Source: JAMOBE01 sp039908285
Lineage (GTDB): Bacteria > Pseudomonadota > Alphaproteobacteria > Rhodospirillales > Rhodospirillaceae
Reading direction: 5' to 3'
Assembly (NCBI GenBank): GCA_039908285.1
Contig: JAMOBE010000112.1
Coordinates: 1-10,899 of the forward strand
Length of the DNA stretch: 10,899 nt
The position numbers and the translations under genes are program-made. Positions 6,756 to 10,899 of this stretch are shown in pieces; within the stretch, counting starts at the first letter, position 1, and each line of letters starts with the position of its first letter. The notes beneath the pieces are model-generated. The model was not told the origin of the DNA, did no database searches, and worked only from the letters and a program-made list of their open reading frames with translations.

Positions 6756-7697
6756 TCAAGCCTTGGGCAGCAGCGTCCGCTCGGCGGAGGCCAGCCACAC
6801 CAGGCCACCCGGCAGGCTGCCGAGGGTGATGGCGATGCCGAACAGCACCGACAGCACCAGCGCCGAGTGATCGGCGATGCCGATGAAGCCGAAGGCGGTC
6901 ACCATGGCGCTCTCGCGCACGCCCCAGCCGGCGATGGAGATCGGGATGGTCATGATCAGGATCACCGGCGGCACCAGCACCACGCAGTCCACGAACGTCA
7001 CCGGAAGAGAGAGGCCAATCGCCAGCACGTAGACCACCAGCGCCAGGTTGACGTGTCCGACCATCGAATAGCCGAGAATCGGCAGCGCGTGACGGGCGTC
7101 GAGGAACAGGCGGCGGGTGTCGCCCGCCAGATAGGCCAGTCCCCTGGCCAGCCGCCAGCGGTGAAACCGTGACGGCAGGCGGTCGAGGACCATGAGAAAC
7201 AGCGTGCCCAGGATGCCGAGGGCGGTCAGCGCCGGAAAGACGTAGATGGCCGGGTTGTCGCCGAGCCGGTCCATCAGCAGCGGCTCGGTGGCCGCCACCA
7301 GCAGGACGAGGCCCAGCACCGTCGCCACCCGCTCCAGCATCACCGAGTTGACGGCCTGGGTCAGGGACAGCCCCGCCCGCCGCCCCTTCCACATGCGCAA
7401 CGCATCGCCGCCCACCGCGCCCGGCAGGACGAGGTTGAAGAACATGGCGATGTAGACGAAGCGCGCGGTGTCGATGACCCTGAGGACCGTGCCGAGCGCC
7501 CGCATGGCGATATGCCAGCGCAGGGTGCCCACCGCCACCTGACCCACCATCAGGCACGAGGCGAGAACCAGCATGGCCGGATCGACGCCACGCGCCTGGT
7601 CCCACGCCGCGCCGACGTCGACCTTCCCAAGAAGGTACCAGATCAGCAGTCCAGACAGGGCGAACTTCAACGCCCACGGCAGCCATCGTTTCAGCAT
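6756..7697 (-). CDS. Lysylphosphatidylglycerol synthase-type transmembrane (flippase-like) protein
   Basis: This 313-residue integral membrane protein has about seven or eight hydrophobic segments, for example near 8-23, 41-58, 79-92, 125-137, 150-170, 205-230, 236-256 and 278-300. It matches the membrane domain family of MprF/UPF0104 proteins: FNLVLPGAVGGDALR (87-101), LERVATVLGL (121-130) and PISIAGWGVRE (252-262) are its conserved blocks. It lacks the soluble aminoacyl-transferase domain of true MprF, so it is more likely a lipid or polyprenyl-glycan flippase or related inner-membrane transporter than a lysyl-PG synthase; the substrate is unknown. ATG 7697-7695 is supported by GGAG 6 nt upstream. 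The frame extends far upstream without a stop, but that part is antisense to other genes. It is convergent with cobK and divergent from the lipoprotein gene. Confidence 0.88.
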   Translation of the reverse strand: MLKRWLPWALKFALSGLLIWYLLGKVDVGAAWDQARGVDPAMLVLASCLMVGQVAVGTLRWHIAMRALGTVLRVIDTARFVYIAMFFNLVLPGAVGGDALRMWKGRRAGLSLTQAVNSVMLERVATVLGLVLLVAATEPLLMDRLGDNPAIYVFPALTALGILGTLFLMVLDRLPSRFHRWRLARGLAYLAGDTRRLFLDARHALPILGYSMVGHVNLALVVYVLAIGLSLPVTFVDCVVLVPPVILIMTIPISIAGWGVRESAMVTAFGFIGIADHSALVLSVLFGIAITLGSLPGGLVWLASAERTLLPKA

Positions 7698-7751
7698 CGC
7701 GCTCCACCGCCTGCCGGGCCGTCGTGTTTTTCGCGATCGCGCCAACGACGA

Positions 7752-7780
7752 TTTGCACCGGCCAACGCCTTCCCTATAAT
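7752..7780 (+). promoter_or_regulatory. Promoter of the lipoprotein-SCO-cobB operon
   Basis: A perfect TATAAT (7775-7780) is preceded after 17 nt by TTTGCA (7752-7757, 4 of 6 against TTGACA). In such GC-rich DNA a perfect -10 box is rare. It lies 52 nt before the lipoprotein start and would drive the plus-strand genes up to cobB, since all the gaps downstream are only a few bases or overlaps. Confidence 0.65.
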
Positions 7781-7832
7781 ACGTCAATCGGGTAACCGAA
7801 AGGGCCATGATGACCGGGACAAGGGGTGGACG

Positions 7833-9116
7833 ATGAGGAGACTGGTGGTTGGGTTGGCGGCGACAGCCATTCTGGCGAGTCTGTCGGGCTGTGCCGTGGC
7901 CGTGGTGGCCGGCGGGGCGGCCATCGCCGTTGCAGCGGCCAACGCCGACGGCGAGAGCCCCGCCGCCACGGCGACACCCGCTGCCGCACCCACCGTCGCC
8001 CGGGTTCCCGCCGAGCCGATGACGCCCCAGGTGAAGACGACTCATCCCGTGGCGACTCATCCGGCGACACCGCCGAGCGGCGTCACCTATCGTCTGCCCA
8101 GGGTGGAGTTCGATGTCGCCCTGACCCGCCGTCTCAGGAACTGCGCCCGGGGCGGCCAGTTCGAACTGTCGGCCGTGGTGACTCCCCGCTTCGTCGCCGA
8201 CTCCGGGGAGACTCACGCCATCGATCCCTCGTCCTTTCCAAAGGATCTGGCGGGAATGCCGCTCGTGATCGACCTCTACGACAACGGCACCATCCGCCGC
8301 ATCAACGGTGGCGGCGCGGAGGGAGGCGACGAGCCGCAGACCGCTCCGTTCTCGGGAACGGTCCAGGTGGCCGGTCCGCCGCCGGTGGCCGGCGTCGGCG
8401 CCGAGTGCACGGAGGAAACCTTCCGCCATCTGGAGGCCACGGTCATCGCCACCCTGTCGCCGAAGCACCGCAAGGTGGCGGAACGCTCCGATCACCGCAA
8501 GAAAGACGATCTTCGCAAGAAAGACGGTCACCGCAAGAAGGCTGACCACCAGCCGGCGAAGGTGTCGCCCGCCCGCGCCACGGCCTACCTTTCCCATACC
8601 CAGCACTATGTCTTCCGTCCCCTTGCCGACGGTTCCCGCGTCGCGTCGGAGCAGTGGCAGATGGCGCTCGAGCCCGACGTGGCGCTGATGGAGCGCTGGT
8701 TCGGCCGTGCCACCCCGGCGATGCGCTCGGCCCTGACGGCCAATGTGGCCGTCCATGTGGCCGACTGGACGCCGTCTGGTGCCGGTGCCGTCGACTGCGC
8801 CGCCGGAGGGACCGAGGCCGCCGGCTGTCCGCCGGCACCGCTCGGCATCGTCTATCGCCAGCCGGCGTCGGGGGTGATGACGGTGTGCAAGGACATGTGT
8901 CTCGGCTTTGACGGCCGGCCGCTGCCGAACGTCGAGAAAATGCTGGTCTCGCGGAGCGTGGACGTTCCGCAGGCCGGCCGCATCGGCCGGCTGCCCCTGC
9001 GCACCCCGAAGTCGGAGGGCAAGTCGCTGGTGGTGCACTTCACCCCGGCCGGTTCGCTCTCCCACCTGAGCTACACCGCCGAGGACGCGGCAGCGAGGGC
9101 GATGATCGGGCGATGA
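7833..9116 (+). CDS. Putative outer-membrane lipoprotein of unknown function
   Basis: This 427-residue protein begins with a lipoprotein signal peptide: RR at 2-3, a hydrophobic core 4-18, and a lipobox LSGC with the lipidated Cys at 20. Residue 21 is Ala, not Asp, which favours the outer membrane. An Ala/Pro/Thr-rich linker runs to about 82. A first conserved-looking part (about 83-210) begins VTYRLPRVEF. A charged tandem repeat (DHRKKD / DLRKKD / GHRKKA, 220-237) links it to a second part (about 250-427). Cysteines at 104, 192, 322, 332, 352 and 356 could form disulfides or a metal site (VCKDMC). I do not recognise the family. The frame is open further upstream, but ATG 7833 has AAGGGG and GGTGGA just before it, lies 3' of the promoter and gives a perfect signal peptide. 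The stop overlaps the ribosome site of the next gene. Confidence 0.8.
   Translation: MRRLVVGLAATAILASLSGCAVAVVAGGAAIAVAAANADGESPAATATPAAAPTVARVPAEPMTPQVKTTHPVATHPATPPSGVTYRLPRVEFDVALTRRLRNCARGGQFELSAVVTPRFVADSGETHAIDPSSFPKDLAGMPLVIDLYDNGTIRRINGGGAEGGDEPQTAPFSGTVQVAGPPPVAGVGAECTEETFRHLEATVIATLSPKHRKVAERSDHRKKDDLRKKDGHRKKADHQPAKVSPARATAYLSHTQHYVFRPLADGSRVASEQWQMALEPDVALMERWFGRATPAMRSALTANVAVHVADWTPSGAGAVDCAAGGTEAAGCPPAPLGIVYRQPASGVMTVCKDMCLGFDGRPLPNVEKMLVSRSVDVPQAGRIGRLPLRTPKSEGKSLVVHFTPAGSLSHLSYTAEDAAARAMIGR
8490..8543 (+). repeat. Three in-frame 18-nt tandem repeats
   Basis: Three units (8490-8507, 8508-8525, 8526-8543) share the core CGCAAGAA and encode DHRKKD, DLRKKD and GHRKKA in the lipoprotein. 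The array forms a positively charged hinge between the two halves of the protein and could vary in copy number between strains. Confidence 0.75.
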
Positions 9117-9122
9117 GGAACG

Positions 9123-9890
9123 ATGGATCACGAGACTGCACTGGTGGCGCTGCTGGACGCGGGATTTGAACGGTGCCACGCGTCGGTGTCGGCGGGAGCG
9201 GGGCCGATCACCAGCCTGTTCCTGGCCGGTCTGGCCGGCAGCCTCGGTCACTGCGCCCTGATGTGCGGGCCGTTCGTCCTCTCCCAGGTCACCGCCCGGC
9301 TCGAGGGGGTCCCGGCCAGCTCCATGCGGGAGTGGCATCGCCTCGCCGGTGCCGCCCTCGTTCCCTATCATCTTGGGCGGGCGACCACCTATGCCGGCCT
9401 CGGGGTTCTGGCCGCGGCCCTCGCCGGGTCGCTGACCCGGGAGCCCGGCCTGAAGTGGGTGTCGGCCGCTCTGCTGGCCATGGCGGCCCTGCTGATGGTG
9501 GTCCAGGCGCTGCCGGGGCTCGGGCTGGCGGTGCCTGGCGCCCGAGGTCCTGGGGTGTGGTGGGGCGAGCGGGTCTCGGGCCTGGTCCGGCCCCTGTTCC
9601 GCGACCCGACCGGTCTGCGGGGGTATGCTCTCGGCCTGGCCCTCGGGTTCATTCCCTGCGGACTGCTGTACGCGGCGTTGACGGCGGCGGCAGCCACGGG
9701 CGATATGGTGGCCGGCGGGATCGGCATGCTGGCCTTCGCAGCCGGCACCAGCCCGGGCCTGGTAGCCGCCGGCCTGGCCGGACATGTGGCCGCCGGGAGG
9801 TGGCGAACGATGGCGGTGCGGGCGGCCCCCCTGCTGTCGCTCCTCAATGCCGGACTGCTGGGCGTCATGGCCTGGCGACTGATCGCGTGA
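9123..9890 (+). CDS. TauE/SafE-like (UreH/DsbD_2-type) membrane protein with HCxLMCGP motif
   Basis: This 255-residue inner-membrane protein has about six hydrophobic segments. It carries the conserved marks of the family often labelled sulfite exporter TauE/SafE or cytochrome biogenesis transmembrane region: GSLGHCALMCGPF (39-51), YHLGRATTY (82-90), GFIPCGLLY (175-183) and GTSPGL (208-213). The paired Cys/Met motif near the membrane fits metal or thiol chemistry. Members of this family are often found near cytochrome oxidase and copper genes, and here the next gene is SCO1/SenC, so I infer a role in copper delivery or oxidase assembly, not sulfite export. ATG 9123 has GAGGAA overlapping the previous stop codon, so translation is probably coupled to the lipoprotein gene. 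Confidence 0.85.
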   Translation: MDHETALVALLDAGFERCHASVSAGAGPITSLFLAGLAGSLGHCALMCGPFVLSQVTARLEGVPASSMREWHRLAGAALVPYHLGRATTYAGLGVLAAALAGSLTREPGLKWVSAALLAMAALLMVVQALPGLGLAVPGARGPGVWWGERVSGLVRPLFRDPTGLRGYALGLALGFIPCGLLYAALTAAAATGDMVAGGIGMLAFAAGTSPGLVAAGLAGHVAAGRWRTMAVRAAPLLSLLNAGLLGVMAWRLIA

Positions 9891-9895
9891 AGGAA
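9890..9895 (+). promoter_or_regulatory. Ribosome binding site deciding the SCO start
   Basis: AAGGAA begins at the last base of the preceding stop codon. It is only about 2-3 nt from GTG 9898 but 8-9 nt from GTG 9904, so the second GTG is the better start. The two choices differ by two residues. Confidence 0.5.
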
Positions 9896-9903
9896 TAGTG
9901 GTC

Positions 9904-10515
9904 GTGAAGAGACTCACTCTGCTCATCGTCGTCGTCGTTCTGTCCGTCATCGGCATGGTGGTCGCCGTGGTGTTCGGTGATCGGACCGGCGAGCCCGTCC
10001 CGCCGGGCAAGGTGGCCGGCACGCCGGCGCCGCTGAAGATCGGCGGCCCGTTCACCCTGGTGAATCAGGACGGCAAGACGGTGACCGACGCCGATTTCCA
10101 TGGCCGGTTCATGTTGATCTATTTCGGCTACACCTACTGCCCCGACCTGTGCCCGACCAGCCTCCAGGCGATGACGGAGGCGATCGAGCAGCTTCCGGCG
10201 GAAAAGCGGGAGCGGGTGGTGCCGGTTCTCATCACCATCGACCCCGAACGCGACACGCCGACCCATCTCAAGAATTATGTCGGGGCCTTCGGACCCAACG
10301 TGGTGGGGCTGACCGGCTCGCCGGAGCAGATCGCCGCCGTCGCCAAGGCCTTCCGGGTCTATTTCGCCCGGGTGGAGGGCGAATACGGCATGCCCTACCT
10401 GATGGATCACACCTCGATCATCTACGTGATGGGACCAGACGGGAAGTACGTAATCCACTTCGGCCACGGCAACGCGCCCGAGGTGATCGCCGCCGGCCTC
10501 AGGCAGCACCTGTGA
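9904..10515 (+). CDS. SCO1/SenC family copper-binding protein
   Basis: SCO proteins are membrane-anchored, thioredoxin-fold copper chaperones that help build the CuA centre of cytochrome c oxidase, or act in redox signalling. This 203-residue protein has one N-terminal hydrophobic anchor (about 4-24), then the thioredoxin-like domain in the periplasm. The copper site is complete: Cys79 and Cys83 in YCPDLCP, and His169 in MDHTS. The family's TIDPERDTP stretch lies between. It is preceded by an HCxLMCGP membrane protein, which supports a copper or oxidase role, but no oxidase subunit gene is in the window. It starts with GTG at 9904 (or 9898). Its stop overlaps the GTG start of cobB as GTGA, an unusual coupling of a respiratory gene to a cobalamin gene. 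Confidence 0.92.
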   Translation: MKRLTLLIVVVVLSVIGMVVAVVFGDRTGEPVPPGKVAGTPAPLKIGGPFTLVNQDGKTVTDADFHGRFMLIYFGYTYCPDLCPTSLQAMTEAIEQLPAEKRERVVPVLITIDPERDTPTHLKNYVGAFGPNVVGLTGSPEQIAAVAKAFRVYFARVEGEYGMPYLMDHTSIIYVMGPDGKYVIHFGHGNAPEVIAAGLRQHL

Positions 10516-10899
10516 CCGGCACCGGCGGGGGGCTGATCGTCGGCGCGCCGTCCTCGGGCGGCGGCAAGACGGTGTTCACCCTCGGCCTGCTGCGCCACCT
10601 CAGCCGACGGGGTGTTTCCGTGGCGTCGGCCAAGGCGGGACCCGACTACATCGATCCGGCATTCCACGCCGCCGCCACCGGACGGCCCTGCCTCAACCTC
10701 GACACCTGGGCGATGCGGCCGGCGACCGTCGCCGCCCTGGCCGCTCGCCTGACCGCCGAGGCGCCGCTGGTGGTGGCCGAGGGCGTCATGGGGCTGTTCG
10801 ACGGCGCCGTCATCGCCGGTGGGAGAGGGAGGGGGAACGAAGAGAGTCTTTCCAATAAGCCCTCTCCCCCCTCTTCCGGGGGGAGAGGGTTGGGTGAGG
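10512..10899 (+). CDS. cobB: Cobyrinate a,c-diamide synthase CobB/CbiA, N-terminal part, with repeat insertion
   Basis: CobB/CbiA amidates the a and c side chains of the corrin ring using glutamine and ATP. The visible 129 codons show the ATP-binding half: P-loop GAPSSGGGKT (11-20), KAGPDYIDPAFHAAATGRP (41-59), LNLDTWAM (61-68) and EGVMGLFDGA (90-99). In the family, the last motif is normally followed within a few residues by a GSTADLA-type block. Here it runs instead into VIAGGRGRGNEESLSN and then KPSPPSSGGRGLGE, the same peptide the repeat encodes in cobK. The frame stays open to the right edge, so the gene may carry a tolerated in-frame insertion or be a disrupted pseudogene; the window cannot decide. 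The GTG start overlaps the SCO stop (GTGA); there is no strong ribosome site. Confidence 0.85.
   Translation, partial: MTGTGGGLIVGAPSSGGGKTVFTLGLLRHLSRRGVSVASAKAGPDYIDPAFHAAATGRPCLNLDTWAMRPATVAALAARLTAEAPLVVAEGVMGLFDGAVIAGGRGRGNEESLSNKPSPPSSGGRGLGE
10857..10899 (+). repeat. Second copy of the palindromic repeat, inside cobB
   Basis: These 43 nt are identical to 6601-6643, including the complete 12-bp hairpin and the start of the outer arm. Orientation and reading frame are the same as in cobK. The copy is cut by the right edge, so whether the second hairpin of the doublet follows is not known. A GGGAGAGGGAG at about 10821-10831 resembles one arm of the same hairpin and may be a remnant of another copy. 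Confidence 0.9.

Noticed and set aside
5506..7758. A 750-codon minus-strand frame opposite cbiD and cobK
   Set aside because: No domain is visible, and it is antisense to two genes with full family signatures and to another frame of the membrane protein.
6756..10055. A 1099-codon open frame on the minus strand through the lipoprotein, membrane protein and SCO genes
   Set aside because: Only its last 313 codons are a real protein. The rest is antisense to genes with clear motifs and is low-complexity His/Arg/Gly sequence typical of GC-rich shadow frames.

Overview
The window looks like an alphaproteobacterial chromosome, most likely Rhodospirillales (Magnetospirillum or Phaeospirillum-like). 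This is inferred from very high GC, third-position G/C codon use, a Suv3-type RNA helicase of the alphaproteobacterial/mitochondrial kind, a SCO-type copper protein, and cobalamin genes that include the oxygen-independent enzyme CbiD. The genus cannot be proved from this sequence.

Layout. Positions 1-536 (minus strand) hold the 5' part of an exported protein built from an internal duplication of 282 bp period; it runs off the left edge. Divergent from it is a large Suv3-like helicase (649-3144). A small SET-domain protein (3278-3706) has its own plausible promoter. A response regulator (3813-4748) starts with GTG and ends in a strong hairpin. Then come cbiD and cobK (4794-6726), overlapping by 14 nt. 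On the minus strand, 6756-7697 encodes a membrane protein of the lysylphosphatidylglycerol synthase/flippase-like family. Divergent from it, a promoter with a perfect TATAAT drives an apparent operon (7833 to the right edge): a lipoprotein, a membrane protein with an HCxLMCGP motif, a SCO1/SenC protein, and the start of cobB.

How the genes fit together. CbiD, CobK and CobB act at successive stages of corrin ring synthesis (C1 methylation, ring reduction, a,c-diamide formation), although unrelated genes separate cobK from cobB. The HCxLMCGP membrane protein and the SCO protein suggest copper handling or cytochrome oxidase assembly.

The most interesting signal is a GC-rich palindromic repeat. 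A doublet of hairpins occupies the 3' end of cobK and supplies its last 41 codons and its stop. An exact 43-nt copy of the left part of that doublet lies in cobB, in the same orientation and the same reading frame, directly after the conserved LFDGA motif. Both copies encode KPSPPSSGGRGLGE. This resembles the behaviour of Rickettsia palindromic elements, which insert in frame into proteins. Both window edges fall inside repeats, so the edges could be assembly breaks. All intergenic gaps are shorter than 140 bp. I found no tRNA, rRNA, CRISPR array, insertion sequence or riboswitch.
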